A stretch of 64,000 nt of DNA from Hoeflea_A sp965216535 (GTDB lineage: Bacteria > Pseudomonadota > Alphaproteobacteria > Rhizobiales > Rhizobiaceae): NCBI GenBank assembly GCA_965216535.1, contig OZ244175.1, forward strand, positions 6,758,001-6,822,000, read 5' to 3'. The notes under the pieces are model-generated. The model did not search any database. It was not told the origin of the DNA and worked only from the letters and a program-made list of their open reading frames with translations. Below, in pieces: positions 43,260-52,791 of this stretch. Each line of letters starts with the position of its first letter. Position 1 is the stretch's first letter. Both the position numbers and the translations under genes were made by a program.

Positions 43260-44321
43260 TCACTCAATCCCCGACGAAAGCGAAGACGACTCGAAGTGAT
43301 CGGTGAAATGCTGACCGAACGTGGCTGCTAATCGTACCGGAACGGCATTCCCTATCTGCCGTGCTACAGAATTTAAGCTACCTTCGAAAATGAAATCATC
43401 ATTAAACGTTTGCAATCGAGCCGCTTCTCTAGCGCTGATGGCTCTATTTTGGGTCGGATGACCATAGCGGCCATTGGAGAGGCTGATGCAACGTGTCGAA
43501 AGTGCCGCGGACGGCTTATCTTTATGCAGCCTCCCGTAAACGTCCGTGTGGCCAGTGTGGTTTTTGTGACAATCCAATTTAAGCTCTTCCGGCCAGTCTA
43601 ATCGGCCTCCCCCCTCTGGAGTTGACGATATCCGCCTGAGATTTGTTTCCGAAAGGGCAGCCGCCCGGTGATTGGGAATACTTCGATGTGCCTCTCCTGC
43701 TCGTATCGCCGGCAGGTCTTCGATCCAATCCCAGACACTCTCAAAGTCCTCGTTTGGAGTGCCGGGACCGTGAGTCGGTGGTGGTATGCTCAAGTCACCA
43801 ACGATGCTAGCGACCAGCACCAATCTCCTACGGATCTGGGGAACGCCATAAGTTTTGGATTCTGGAGATTTCAGGTCGAAGCTGTACCCTAAAGACTCCA
43901 ACAATCTCGTGAATCGAATTAGTGGCCCCGACCTTGCCTTCACCGCCTGCAAACCAGGCACATTTTCAAGGAATATATACTCAGGGCGAAAGACCTTCAC
44001 GAAGCGGTGAAACTCATCGAGTAGAATCGTTCGACTATCCTTCTTCCTTCGCGTAGTTTTCTGTTTTGAAAACGGCTGGCACGGAGCACACGCGGAAAAA
44101 AGCAGCGGTGCTTTGCGATCACGTTCAATCAACCGCTCCAGCATCGACGAATGCATATTCCGAATATCTTCCTGAAAAAACTCAGCTTCGGGAAAATTCT
44201 TCCGGAAGGTAAGGCCGGCTTCCCAATCACAATCAATACCTGCCAATATTCGAATACCAGCTTGTCTCAATCCGGCACTGGTACCGCCACATCCACAGAA
44301 GAAATCAATTGCCTGCATCAT
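43260..44321 (-). CDS. DNA (cytosine-5-)-methyltransferase
   Basis: A 353-residue type II-like C5-methylase with all main motifs: I (IDFFCGCGGTSAGLRQAG), IV (SACAPCQPFSKQ, catalytic Cys81), VI (FLENVPGLQ), VIII (QIRRRLVLVAS) and X (RQIGNAVPVRLAA near the C-terminus). The target-recognition region between VIII and IX is short, and its target sequence cannot be read from the protein. No classical restriction endonuclease gene is adjacent; the operon instead encodes the GHKL protein, a receiver-like protein and Vsr. Its ATG overlaps the XRE stop (ATGA). Confidence 0.94.
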   Translation of the reverse strand: MMQAIDFFCGCGGTSAGLRQAGIRILAGIDCDWEAGLTFRKNFPEAEFFQEDIRNMHSSMLERLIERDRKAPLLFSACAPCQPFSKQKTTRRKKDSRTILLDEFHRFVKVFRPEYIFLENVPGLQAVKARSGPLIRFTRLLESLGYSFDLKSPESKTYGVPQIRRRLVLVASIVGDLSIPPPTHGPGTPNEDFESVWDWIEDLPAIRAGEAHRSIPNHRAAALSETNLRRISSTPEGGGRLDWPEELKLDCHKNHTGHTDVYGRLHKDKPSAALSTRCISLSNGRYGHPTQNRAISAREAARLQTFNDDFIFEGSLNSVARQIGNAVPVRLAATFGQHFTDHFESSSLSSGIE

Positions 44322-44665
44322 CTTCGGGCACCCGTTGGTTTGAGTGCCATTGCTTTGATCTGCTCTACCGCTATTTCCAAATGAGCATCGTCCAGCTGAC
44401 GTGCGTAATTCACCAAATTGGTGAGGCTTGCAGCCCTTGATGTGCTTTCGTCGCTGAATCCGAAATCAAAAAAGTCTTTAACCGGAACTCGTAGCTGTTC
44501 GCTCAGCCGTTCAAGTGTCTCAAAATTGGGAAGGCTAATTCCTCTCTCCAAGTTTGAAATACTGTCAACACTCCGACCGATTAACTCAGCCAATTCGGGC
44601 TGGGTTAGGCCACGGTGTTTCCGAATAGCCTGAATCCTGGAGCCGACTCGGTGTTTCATGTTCAT
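44318..44665 (-). CDS. XRE-family controller (Cro/CI-type HTH)
   Basis: A 115-residue regulator with an N-terminal HTH (IQAIRKHRGLTQPELAELIGRSVDSISNLERGISLPNFETLERLSEQL) and a short C-terminal helix region. It is first in the operon and overlaps the methylase by 4 bp, as expected of a control protein that sets methylase and effector levels. AAACGGAT copies at 44666-44673 and 44699-44706, with a related ACCGTAT further upstream, are possible operator elements. Confidence 0.88.
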   Translation of the reverse strand: MNMKHRVGSRIQAIRKHRGLTQPELAELIGRSVDSISNLERGISLPNFETLERLSEQLRVPVKDFFDFGFSDESTSRAASLTNLVNYARQLDDAHLEIAVEQIKAMALKPTGARR

Positions 44666-45034
44666 AAACGGATTTTTAATACGAGATTCGCGCTGATAAA
44701 ACGGATTGTACTATGATTTTTCCTAAAAAAACCGTATAGATATGCGGCATAGCTGGATGCAATTCCTAGCTAAACAGGTGCACCATACAGCCCCATCAAA
44801 GAAGTGAAGTCGATCCTTTTGCAACCCCAGAGCGTTGCCGAAGAGTGGCATTTGTAGGTCCCACCGACCAAGGTCGACGTGAATCGCGCCCCTTTCAAAC
44901 CCTGCGGTAAAAGCGACGTCTGCTTCTGAGTGGTGTCATTTCTTAATGATTTCACAATGAATTGGCGCATCAAGCCGTGGGGCTTGGTTGATATAAGTTG
45001 CCTGGCCCGCCACCTGATCAAAGACCAACGGACC
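44666..45034. other. Intergenic region at the right edge of the island
   Basis: These 369 bp contain the promoter of the XRE-led operon (AT-rich part up to about 44770). A stretch with core-like GC then runs up to the phoB stop. No tRNA, integrase or convincing gene is seen; the minus-strand frame 44770-45021 lacks a family-like sequence. No remnant of the truncated hydrolase is recognisable. Confidence 0.45.
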
Positions 45035-45724
45035 TCAGCACTCCAGTGAATAGCCGGCGCCGCGCACCGTCCGGATCACGTCTCGCATATTGGCAAAATT
45101 CAGCGCCTTGCGCAGCCGACCGACGTGGACGTCGACGGTGCGTTCGTCGACATAGATGTCGTGGCCCCAGACGCCGTCCAACAGTTGTGAGCGCGAAAAC
45201 ACCCGGGTCGGCGACGCCATGAAAAACTCCAGCAGGCGGAACTCCGTCGGGCCGAGCTTGATCTCCCTGCCCTTCCGGTAAACGCGATGGGTCTCCCGGT
45301 CGAGCTCAATGTCGCCGGCCTTGAGAAGCGACGATATCGTCTCCGGCTTCGCCCGGCGCAGCAGCGCGCGTACGCGAGCCATCAGTTCCGGTGTCGAGAA
45401 CGGCTTGACGACATAGTCGTCAGCGCCAGTCGACAGGCCACGCACCCGCTCGCTTTCCTCGCCGCGGGCCGTCAGCAGGATGATCGGCAGCTTTTCCGTT
45501 TCCGGGCGCACCCGCAGCCGACGGCACAGCTCGATGCCGGACAATCCGGGGAGCATCCAGTCGAGGATGAGCAAGTCCGGCTGCCGCTCCAACAACGCGA
45601 CTTCGGCATCATCGCCACGCAGGATCGTATCGACCTCGTAGCCTTCAGCTTCCAGATTGTAGCGCAGCAGTACGCTCAGCGCCTCTTCGTCCTCAACAAC
45701 GGTAATTTGCGGTGACATACTCAT
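45035..45724 (-). CDS. phoB: Phosphate regulon response regulator PhoB
   Basis: A 229-residue OmpR-type regulator: receiver with phospho-acceptor Asp55 (LLILDWMLPGLSGIELCRRLR), switch Lys in DYVVKPFSTPELMARV, and a winged helix ending RTVRGAGYSLEC. It activates Pho-box promoters under phosphate starvation. It is last in the phoR-pstSCAB-phoU-phoB cluster, 32 bp after phoU, the usual order in Alphaproteobacteria. Confidence 0.95.
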   Translation of the reverse strand: MSMSPQITVVEDEEALSVLLRYNLEAEGYEVDTILRGDDAEVALLERQPDLLILDWMLPGLSGIELCRRLRVRPETEKLPIILLTARGEESERVRGLSTGADDYVVKPFSTPELMARVRALLRRAKPETISSLLKAGDIELDRETHRVYRKGREIKLGPTEFRLLEFFMASPTRVFSRSQLLDGVWGHDIYVDERTVDVHVGRLRKALNFANMRDVIRTVRGAGYSLEC

Positions 45725-45756
45725 TGTTCTGTCCCGATTTGCCTGACTTTCTGCCG

Positions 45757-46491
45757 TTAGCTCTCGACAACCACCGACGCCGATTCGTCGTCCTTCGGTC
45801 GTTCCGTGCTGAACTGTTCGCCCGTGGCGATGTAATAAACCTGCTCAGCGATGTTGGTTGCGTGGTCGCCGATGCGCTCGATGTTCTTGGCGCAGAACAG
45901 CAGATGCGTACACGACGTAATGTTGCGCGGGTCTTCCATCATGTAGGTCAGCAATTCGCGAAACAGAGACGTATAGATGGCGTCGATTTCCTCGTCGCGC
46001 TCACGCACCGAATTGGCCGTTTCACCTGATCTGGTCGCGTAGGCGTCGAGCACTTCCTTGAGCTGAGCCTGGGCCAGCTCGGACAGGTGCTCCAATCCGC
46101 GAACCAGTTTTTTCGGCTGCACCATGCCGTCGACGACAATCACCCGCTTGGCAATGTTCTTGGCCATGTCGCCGACCCGTTCCAGGTCAGCCGCAATTCG
46201 GATCGATCCGATGATATTGCGCAGGTCGGAGGCCATGGGCTGGCGCTTGGCAATGATCAGAACTGCCTTTTCGCCGATTTGACGTTCGGCCTCGTCGAGG
46301 ATCAGGTCATCGGAGATGACCTTCTGGGACAGACCGGCATCGGCGTTGATAAGCGCCGTTACGGATTCGCCGAGCATCCGTTCGGCAATGCCGCCCATTT
46401 CCGAGATGCGGCGGACGAGAAATTCGAGCTCCTCGTCATAGGCCGATACAATATGCGCATTGGACGCTGCGTTGGGAGCTTCGTCGCTCAT
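45757..46491 (-). CDS. phoU: Phosphate signalling protein PhoU
   Basis: A 244-residue all-helical protein with the two PhoU repeats (DLILDEAERQIGEKAVLIIAKRQPMASDLRNIIGSIRIAADLERVGDMAKNIAKR, and CTHLLFCAKNIERIGDHATNIAEQVYYI). It links Pst transport state to PhoR. GGAAAG before ATG 46491 decides the start, 23 bp after the pstB stop. Confidence 0.95.
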   Translation of the reverse strand: MSDEAPNAASNAHIVSAYDEELEFLVRRISEMGGIAERMLGESVTALINADAGLSQKVISDDLILDEAERQIGEKAVLIIAKRQPMASDLRNIIGSIRIAADLERVGDMAKNIAKRVIVVDGMVQPKKLVRGLEHLSELAQAQLKEVLDAYATRSGETANSVRERDEEIDAIYTSLFRELLTYMMEDPRNITSCTHLLFCAKNIERIGDHATNIAEQVYYIATGEQFSTERPKDDESASVVVES

Positions 46492-46514
46492 GTGCTTTCC
46501 ATTCTTGTCTGGGA

Positions 46515-47333
46515 TCAACCGAAGCGGCCGGTGATATAGTCCTGGGTGCGCTGGTCGCTTGGACTTGTGAACATCTTGTCCGTATCGTCGACCTCGACCA
46601 GGTTACCCAGGTGGAACATCGCCGTACGCTGGGAAACGCGGGCAGCCTGCTGCATCGAGTGAGTAACGATGACGATGGTGAAATTCTGTCGCAACTCATC
46701 GATCAATTCCTCGACCTTTGCCGTGGCGATCGGATCAAGCGCGGAGCACGGTTCGTCCATCAGGATCACATCGGGACCCACCGCGATCGCACGGGCAATG
46801 CACAGCCGCTGCTGCTGCCCCCCGGACAGACCGGTGCCGGGTGCGTGAAGTCGGTCCTTGACCTCGTCAAACAGACCGGCTTTCCGCAGGCTGGTCTCGA
46901 CGATCTCGTCGAAATCCGCCTTGTTCGATGCGAGGCCGTGAATGCGCGGGCCATAGCAGATGTTTTCGTAGATCGACTTCGGAAACGGATTCGGCTTCTG
47001 GAACACCATGCCCACGCTCGCGCGCAACTCCACGACATCGACCGAGGAGTGATAGACATCAGCACCGTCGAGGGTAATGCTGCCTTCGACCCGGCAGCCG
47101 TCGATGGTGTCGTTCATACGGTTGAGGCAGCGCAGGAACGTAGACTTGCCGCAACCCGAAGGTCCGATAAGTGCCGTCACCTGGTTTTCTCGGACATCCA
47201 GATTGACCCCGAACAGGGCCTGGGCTTCTCCGTAGAAGACCGAAACATCGCTGCCTTTCATCTTGGCAGGCGGCGGGGATCCGGGCTTGTTGCCGATCGC
47301 ATTTTCGACAGCGGCTTCAGACATCATGTTCAT
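46515..47333 (-). CDS. pstB: Phosphate ABC transporter ATPase PstB
   Basis: A 272-residue ATPase: Walker A GPSGCGKSTFLR, Q-loop VFQKPNPFPKSIYENICYG (characteristic of PstB), signature LSGGQQQRLCIARA, Walker B VILMDEPCSALDP and switch His in VTHSM. It drives high-affinity phosphate import with PstA and PstC. Confidence 0.97.
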   Translation of the reverse strand: MNMMSEAAVENAIGNKPGSPPPAKMKGSDVSVFYGEAQALFGVNLDVRENQVTALIGPSGCGKSTFLRCLNRMNDTIDGCRVEGSITLDGADVYHSSVDVVELRASVGMVFQKPNPFPKSIYENICYGPRIHGLASNKADFDEIVETSLRKAGLFDEVKDRLHAPGTGLSGGQQQRLCIARAIAVGPDVILMDEPCSALDPIATAKVEELIDELRQNFTIVIVTHSMQQAARVSQRTAMFHLGNLVEVDDTDKMFTSPSDQRTQDYITGRFG

Positions 47334-47424
47334 CCTTGCATACCCCGTTTGTCCGGCGACCCGGCGCTGGTAGCGGGCACTCTTGACCCATCATGGAGTT
47401 TATTGGTTTTGCGCGACATCGTCA

Positions 47425-48714
47425 TCACCAGCGCCGCTCGAAACGGTTCCTCAGGAAAACCGCCAGGCCGTTCATCAGAACAAGAAAACCCAACAGCACC
47501 AGGATCGCGGCGGAGGTGCGCGATACGAAGCCGCGCTCCGGACTATCGGCCCAGATATAGATCTGTGTCGGCAGTGCCGTCGACGCGGAGAAGACGCCCT
47601 CCGGCGCACTGGTGATGAAGGCATTCATGCCGATCAACAGAAGCGGTGCGGTCTCGCCAAGTGCCTGGGCAAGACCGATGATGGTGCCGGTGAGGATCGT
47701 CGGCATGGACAGCGGCAACATGTGGTGCAGGATCGCCTCGTGACGTGAGGCGCCAATTCCGAGCGCCGCCTCGCGGATCGACGAAGGAACCGACCGCAGC
47801 GCAGCCCTGGTGACGATGATCATTGTCGGCAGGGTCATCAGCGACAGCACCATGCCGCCAACCAGCGGAGCCGAGCGCGGCAAGCCGAACCAGCCCAGGA
47901 AGACGGCGAGGCCGAGCAATCCGAACACGACGGATGGCACCGCCGCCAGATTGTTGATGTTGATCTCGATCAGATCGGTGAAGCGGTTCTTCGGCGCGAA
48001 CTCTTCGAGATAGACGGCGGCCGCGATGCCGATCGGGAAACTGATCAGGAAACAGACGAGCAATGCCCAGAAGGAACCGGCGATGGCTCCGGCCAGACCC
48101 GCGAGTTCCGGGAACCGGGAGTCGGGGTTGAGGATCAGCGCGAAGTTGAGGGGTTTGGAGACCAGTCCCTCCGCCTGAAGCTTGTCGAACCACTCGATCT
48201 GCTTGTTGCTGACCCGGCGGCGGTCTTCCGGCGTGTCGCGGGAAATCTGACCCTTGGCAAACTGGTCGAGGGGATCGGACAGGGGAACCTGGAAATCGAA
48301 CGTCTTGCCGATCAGATCCGGATTCCTGATCACGTAATCGCGCACCAGGAAGGGTGCCGATGATGTAAACAAGCCGTAGTAGGCGCGTCGGTCGGAGCGT
48401 GGGATGTCCGGTTCGAGAGCGGTCAGCGAACCGCGAACGATACTGCGCCATTTCGCTCCCATGATGTCCTTGGGATCGATATCGGCAGCCGTCAGGTCGA
48501 TGGTTACGCGCGCCTTGGTCTGCACGAAAGCAGATGCTCCGGTGTAGAGCAGCGTCGCGATCAACAGGACCAGAAATCCGATGGCGAAGGAGATCGCGGC
48601 AACGCCGTAGCGCTGCAGCCGCCTGTCGGCGGCGTAGCGCCGCTTGCGCCGTGCCTCCATCTCCGGCGATTTCCACGCCGGGCGCTGGACCGTCGTCTGA
48701 GCAGCGTCGGACAT
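47425..48714 (-). CDS. pstA: Phosphate ABC transporter permease PstA
   Basis: A 429-residue permease, longer than E. coli PstA because of an N-terminal cytoplasmic tail and an extra periplasmic domain (about residues 70-190) after TM1, typical of alphaproteobacterial forms. The coupling region AALGIGASRHEAILHHMLPLSMPTILTG is normal. Its ATG overlaps the pstC stop by one base (TGATG). Confidence 0.94.
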   Translation of the reverse strand: MSDAAQTTVQRPAWKSPEMEARRKRRYAADRRLQRYGVAAISFAIGFLVLLIATLLYTGASAFVQTKARVTIDLTAADIDPKDIMGAKWRSIVRGSLTALEPDIPRSDRRAYYGLFTSSAPFLVRDYVIRNPDLIGKTFDFQVPLSDPLDQFAKGQISRDTPEDRRRVSNKQIEWFDKLQAEGLVSKPLNFALILNPDSRFPELAGLAGAIAGSFWALLVCFLISFPIGIAAAVYLEEFAPKNRFTDLIEININNLAAVPSVVFGLLGLAVFLGWFGLPRSAPLVGGMVLSLMTLPTMIIVTRAALRSVPSSIREAALGIGASRHEAILHHMLPLSMPTILTGTIIGLAQALGETAPLLLIGMNAFITSAPEGVFSASTALPTQIYIWADSPERGFVSRTSAAILVLLGFLVLMNGLAVFLRNRFERRW

Positions 48715-50084
48715 CAGTATTTCTCCCGGTACTTACGCACGATGCGCAGCGCGATCAGGTTGAGGAAGAGGGTGATGATGAACAGCATCAACCCGAGTGC
48801 AAACGCGGCCAGTGTCTTGGGATTGTCGAACTCGGAGTCGCCGATCAGAAGCGTCACGATCTGCACGGTAACCGTGGTGACGGAATCGAGCGGATTGAGT
48901 GTCATCTTGGCGATGAGGCCGGCTGCCATCACAACAATCATCGTTTCGCCGATGGCGCGGCTGAGCGCCAGCAGAACACCGCCGACAATGCCCGGAAGCG
49001 CTGCCGGCAAGAGCACGTTGCGGATCGTTTCGCCCTTGGTCGCGCCCATGGCGAGCGACCCATCGCGGATTGCCTGCGGAACGGCCGCGAAGGCATCATC
49101 CGACAGGGAGGAGATGAACGGGATCAACATGATCCCCATGACACCGCCGGCGGCCAGGGCGCTGTTGGGTGCCACATCGATGCCGAGGGAAGCGCCTGCC
49201 TGGCGCAGTGCCGGAGCAACAGTCAGAACAGCGAAGAATCCGTAGACCACCGTCGGGATGCCGGCGAGGATTTCCAGCATCGGCTTGATGATGGCGCGAA
49301 ACCGCTGGGAGGCATATTCGGTGAGGTAAATGGCCGACAGAATGCCGACCGGAACCGCAACCAGCATCGCCAGCGCGGCGACGAGCGCCGTGCCCAGGAA
49401 CACCGGGATTGCGCCGAACGCACCCTGCCCCGCCACCTGATCTTCGCGCAGCGGAATCTGCGGTTCCCAGCGCATGCCGAAGAGAAACTCCGTCGCCGGA
49501 ACCCGCTGGAAGAATTGCCAGGCTTCATAGAGCAGCGACGCGACGATACCGATCGTCGTCAAAATGGCGATGGTCGATGCAAAGATCATGAACGCCGTGA
49601 CCGAGCGTTCGAAACTGTGACGCGCCAGAAAGCGCTTGGAAACCGAGTTGGTGGCGAAGCCGGCGCCGGCAAGGGCGATGACCACAACGGCCGCTGCCAG
49701 TAGGAAGTTGGCTGACGTTTGCAACGATTTCAGCCGTTCGACCGCAGCGGTAACCTCAGGCGTCGGCTCCTTGAAGATGTTGCCGGCCGCAACCTGGCGA
49801 ATCTCGCTGATCAGCAGGTCCTTTTCAGAGCCGCTGAGTGCGTCCACCCCGGGAACCGAGCCGAGGATCATCAAGTCAACGACAGAACCCTCGAATAGCA
49901 GCCACAGTAGAATGAAGATGAAGGCCGGAACGGCCGTATACACCAGGGCGTTGAGCCCGTGATAGACGGGACGGGAATGCATCCCCCGCAAGTCCTCGCC
50001 GGCCGAGCTTACGGCGCGTCGAGAGGCGACGTAGTAGGCGATGATCGCAGCGACGATCAGAAACAGAACCAGATAGCCGAGCAT
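48714..50084 (-). CDS. pstC: Phosphate ABC transporter permease PstC
   Basis: A 456-residue permease. GGGAAGAA just before ATG 50084 decides the start over the longer frame. Like PstA it carries an extended N-terminal part with extra helices and a periplasmic segment. The coupling motif SLAMGATKGETIRNVLLPAALPGIVGG is present near the C-terminal half. Confidence 0.93.
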   Translation of the reverse strand: MLGYLVLFLIVAAIIAYYVASRRAVSSAGEDLRGMHSRPVYHGLNALVYTAVPAFIFILLWLLFEGSVVDLMILGSVPGVDALSGSEKDLLISEIRQVAAGNIFKEPTPEVTAAVERLKSLQTSANFLLAAAVVVIALAGAGFATNSVSKRFLARHSFERSVTAFMIFASTIAILTTIGIVASLLYEAWQFFQRVPATEFLFGMRWEPQIPLREDQVAGQGAFGAIPVFLGTALVAALAMLVAVPVGILSAIYLTEYASQRFRAIIKPMLEILAGIPTVVYGFFAVLTVAPALRQAGASLGIDVAPNSALAAGGVMGIMLIPFISSLSDDAFAAVPQAIRDGSLAMGATKGETIRNVLLPAALPGIVGGVLLALSRAIGETMIVVMAAGLIAKMTLNPLDSVTTVTVQIVTLLIGDSEFDNPKTLAAFALGLMLFIITLFLNLIALRIVRKYREKY

Positions 50085-50157
50085 TTCTTCCCAGGTCCCC
50101 GCTGGAAGCAATATCGGATGGCCAGTTGTGGCCGAGATCCGATTTGCCCATGAAAGC

Positions 50158-50179
50158 GCCCCGGCACGAAGGCCGGGGC
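50158..50179 (-). promoter_or_regulatory. Intercistronic stem-loop between pstS and pstC
   Basis: A perfect 8-bp GC stem (50158-50165 with 50172-50179, loop ACGAAG) lies just after the pstS stop on the minus strand. It is not followed by a clear T-run. It probably stabilises pstS mRNA or causes partial termination, keeping binding protein above permease. Confidence 0.6.
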
Positions 50180-50195
50180 AGCGGCATTTATCGGA

Positions 50196-51233
50196 TTACA
50201 TCGACAGCTTTGCAGCGCCCAATACGTTTTCCTGGGTCTTGGCGCGGGCTTCATCGTCAAGCGGTGTCAGACCACGCTCTGCGAGGTAGCCGTCCGGGCC
50301 AAGAGCTTCTTCGGACATGTACTCGGTGATGAAATCGTTCATGCCCGGGATGACGTCACGGTGAGCGTTCTTGACGTAGAAATACAGCGGACGGGACACC
50401 GGATAGGAGCCATCGGCGATGGTCGCGAAGTCCGGAGCAACGCTGTTGATCTTGACGCCTTTGAGCTTGTCGGCGTTTTCGTACAGGAACGAGTAACCGA
50501 AGATACCGATGGCATTCTGGTCGGCTTCGAGACGCTGGACGATCAGGTTGTCATTTTCACCGGCTTCGATGAAAGGACCGTCCTGGCGCATCCGCGAGCA
50601 CTTTTCGTTCCAGGTTGCCTTGTCGGCTTTCTTGAGATCCTTCATGCCGGCCAACTTGTTGCAGCCGTCATGCATGGCCAGTTCGACAAAGGCGTCGCGA
50701 GTACCCGAGGTCGGGGGCGGGCCGAAGGCGATGATAGCGGCATCCGGCAATGACGGATCGATGTCCGACCATTTCTGATAGGGGTTGGCCATGAAGCCGC
50801 CTTTGCCATCGGGAAGCTCGGCAGCGAGTGCCTTGAAGATCTGTTCTTCGGTCAGATCCCAGTCGGTGTCGTTGCCGCGCGAAACGGCAATCGACAGGCC
50901 GTCATAGCCGATCAGGGCCTCGGTGACATTGTCCACGCCATTGTCGGCGCACAGCTTCTTTTCGGAGTCCTTGATAGCGCGGGAAGCACCTGTGATATCC
51001 GGGTGGTCCGGGCCGATACCGGCGCAGAATACCTTGAAGCCGCCGCCGGTTCCGGTCGATTCAACGACTGGAGCCGCGCCGCCGGTGATGTTGGCGAATT
51101 CTTCAGAGACGGCCTGGGTGTACGGAAACACCGTCGAGGAACCGACAATCTTGATCTGATCGCGGGCAACGGCCGTGCCGGCGAATGCAGCCGAGGCCAC
51201 CAGCATGGCAGCCGTTACATTAAGGGTCTTCAT
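50196..51233 (-). CDS. pstS: Phosphate ABC transporter substrate-binding protein PstS
   Basis: A 345-residue periplasmic protein with signal peptide MKTLNVTAAMLVASAAFAGTAVA. The phosphate-site segments KIVGSSTVFPYTQAVSEEF and GPPPTSGTRDAFVELA are present. It is the first Pst gene, preceded by tandem Pho boxes and separated from pstC by a stem-loop. Confidence 0.96.
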   Translation of the reverse strand: MKTLNVTAAMLVASAAFAGTAVARDQIKIVGSSTVFPYTQAVSEEFANITGGAAPVVESTGTGGGFKVFCAGIGPDHPDITGASRAIKDSEKKLCADNGVDNVTEALIGYDGLSIAVSRGNDTDWDLTEEQIFKALAAELPDGKGGFMANPYQKWSDIDPSLPDAAIIAFGPPPTSGTRDAFVELAMHDGCNKLAGMKDLKKADKATWNEKCSRMRQDGPFIEAGENDNLIVQRLEADQNAIGIFGYSFLYENADKLKGVKINSVAPDFATIADGSYPVSRPLYFYVKNAHRDVIPGMNDFITEYMSEEALGPDGYLAERGLTPLDDEARAKTQENVLGAAKLSM

Positions 51234-51333
51234 AAAACTCTCCCGTCAGTGCGGTATGGTGTTTGCGCCGGGGAAGGCACAGCCGGTATCGTTACCGGCG
51301 CCCGACTCCTAACAGTCGGCACACGGACGTTTT

Positions 51334-51362
51334 ATGACTGTTCGATTACATCTTTGTGACAG
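51334..51362 (-). promoter_or_regulatory. Tandem Pho-box half-sites upstream of pstS
   Basis: Read on the minus strand, three 7-bp half-sites (CTGTCAC, ATGTAAT, CAGTCAT) are each separated by 4-bp A-rich or mixed spacers, giving the 11-bp period of PhoB binding sites. They lie in the 130-bp gap between phoR and pstS, about 100 bp upstream of the pstS start. Confidence 0.8.
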
Positions 51363-51363
51363 T

Positions 51364-52707
51364 TTAACTAACTGTTTCCAAACCGTTTTTGGCCGTTATC
51401 TCGACTTGTTCACCTGGCTGCCTGCTGAATCTTACGACAAATTCGGACCCCTCGCCCGGAGTCGAATGCACAATCAACCGGGCGCGGTGACGGGTCAGGA
51501 TGTGCTTGACGATCGCCAGTCCAAGGCCGGTGCCCTTCTTCGACCGGCTGGCCTCGACGTTAACGCGGTAGAAGCGTTCGGTCAGCCGCGGAACGTCTTC
51601 GCGGGGAATTCCGGGGCCAAAATCACGCACGCTGACTTCGATCAGACCGTTCGCCTCATTCGGCGGATGCAGCGTGACTTCGACGCGCTTGCCGCTCTGC
51701 CCGTATTTGCAGGCGTTCTCAACCAGGTTCTCGAACACCTGTATCAGTTCATCCCGGTCGCCGAAGACGCGGACAGGTACGTCCGGTACAGAGACATCGA
51801 CTTCCACCCCAAGTTCATCGGCGAGCGGACCGAGGGAATCACAGACGTGGCGGAGCAACGGCTCCAGTTCCACCGAATCTGTCGGCTCGAGATGCGCTTT
51901 CATCTCCAGCCGCGACAGCGACAGCAGGTCGTCGAGCAGCCGGGTCATGCGACCCGCCTGCTCCTGCATGATCTTCAGGAACTCCTTTTGCGCCTTCGGA
52001 TCTTCGCGCGCCGGTCCTTGAAGCGTTTCGACAAATCCTGAAAGGGAGGCAAGCGGTGTCCGCAATTCATGGCTTGCATTGGCAATAAAGTCGGTCCGCA
52101 TCTTGTCGATGCGCCGAGCCTCGCTCTGATCACGGAAGGTCAGCAGGAAAAGCAGGCCACCATCGCCGCGAACAGGATTGGCTTTCATCGGTGCGATGCG
52201 AACCCGATACCATCGTTCGGACGGCACTTTTTCGACATAGTCGATCTGATGCGCGCATTTGTCGGCGATGGCCCGGTCGACCATTTCGAGTATCTCGGGT
52301 GCTCGCAGGCGCGCCGAAAGGTGTGCTTGCGGTACCATCGTGCCGAACCGTTCCGTGGCTGCTCGGTTCTGATATTCGAGCTTGCCGCGAGCAGACAGAA
52401 TAAAGACCGGCTCGTCCAACGCCTCGCAGGTGCTATAAACGATGTCTGACGAGGATCCTCGCCCTTCCCGCCGCAGCATCCGTTCGCGCTTGCGTATCGA
52501 CCGGGACCGGGTTGGTATCGATGCAGCGACCGCGAGCACAATAAAGCCGAGCCAAATCAACCACGGCTTCACCAGTCCCGACAGGGACAGGATCAGGGCC
52601 AGAATCGCAGCGGCAGCCAGGATGTAGCGAGCGTTGTAGAGACGTTGCACCATTGCTCGCGCTGATTCCTGCATCTGTTCAAAACGGTTGTTCGGCGGAC
52701 GGTCCAT
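51364..52707 (-). CDS. phoR: Phosphate regulon sensor histidine kinase PhoR
   Basis: A 447-residue kinase with two adjacent N-terminal helices (about residues 25-65) and almost no periplasmic domain, as is normal for PhoR. A PAS-like region follows (CEALDEPVFILSARGKLEYQNRAATERFG), then H-box ANASHELRTPLASLSGF, N-box ENLVENACKYG and G-boxes VRDFGPGIP and KGTGLGLAIVKHI. GAGG precedes ATG 52707; the longer frame to 52854 runs into the promoter region. Confidence 0.94.
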   Translation of the reverse strand: MDRPPNNRFEQMQESARAMVQRLYNARYILAAAAILALILSLSGLVKPWLIWLGFIVLAVAASIPTRSRSIRKRERMLRREGRGSSSDIVYSTCEALDEPVFILSARGKLEYQNRAATERFGTMVPQAHLSARLRAPEILEMVDRAIADKCAHQIDYVEKVPSERWYRVRIAPMKANPVRGDGGLLFLLTFRDQSEARRIDKMRTDFIANASHELRTPLASLSGFVETLQGPAREDPKAQKEFLKIMQEQAGRMTRLLDDLLSLSRLEMKAHLEPTDSVELEPLLRHVCDSLGPLADELGVEVDVSVPDVPVRVFGDRDELIQVFENLVENACKYGQSGKRVEVTLHPPNEANGLIEVSVRDFGPGIPREDVPRLTERFYRVNVEASRSKKGTGLGLAIVKHILTRHRARLIVHSTPGEGSEFVVRFSRQPGEQVEITAKNGLETVS

Positions 52708-52791
52708 GGCCTCGATTATATCGTTGTGCGGTTCGATTTGTCGCCTATCACGCGGCAAAGCGCGTGGAAACACGGCATGTAGTGCCGGCGC

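Noticed and set aside
38130..44769. Short match ATGCAAT..CTAG at both ends of the methylase island (38130 and 44757) as att sites
   Set aside because: Only about 11 matching bases with a gap in AT-rich DNA; not distinguishable from chance.
44770..45021. 83-codon minus-strand frame downstream of phoB
   Set aside because: No family resemblance or ribosome site, and no match to the missing hydrolase part.
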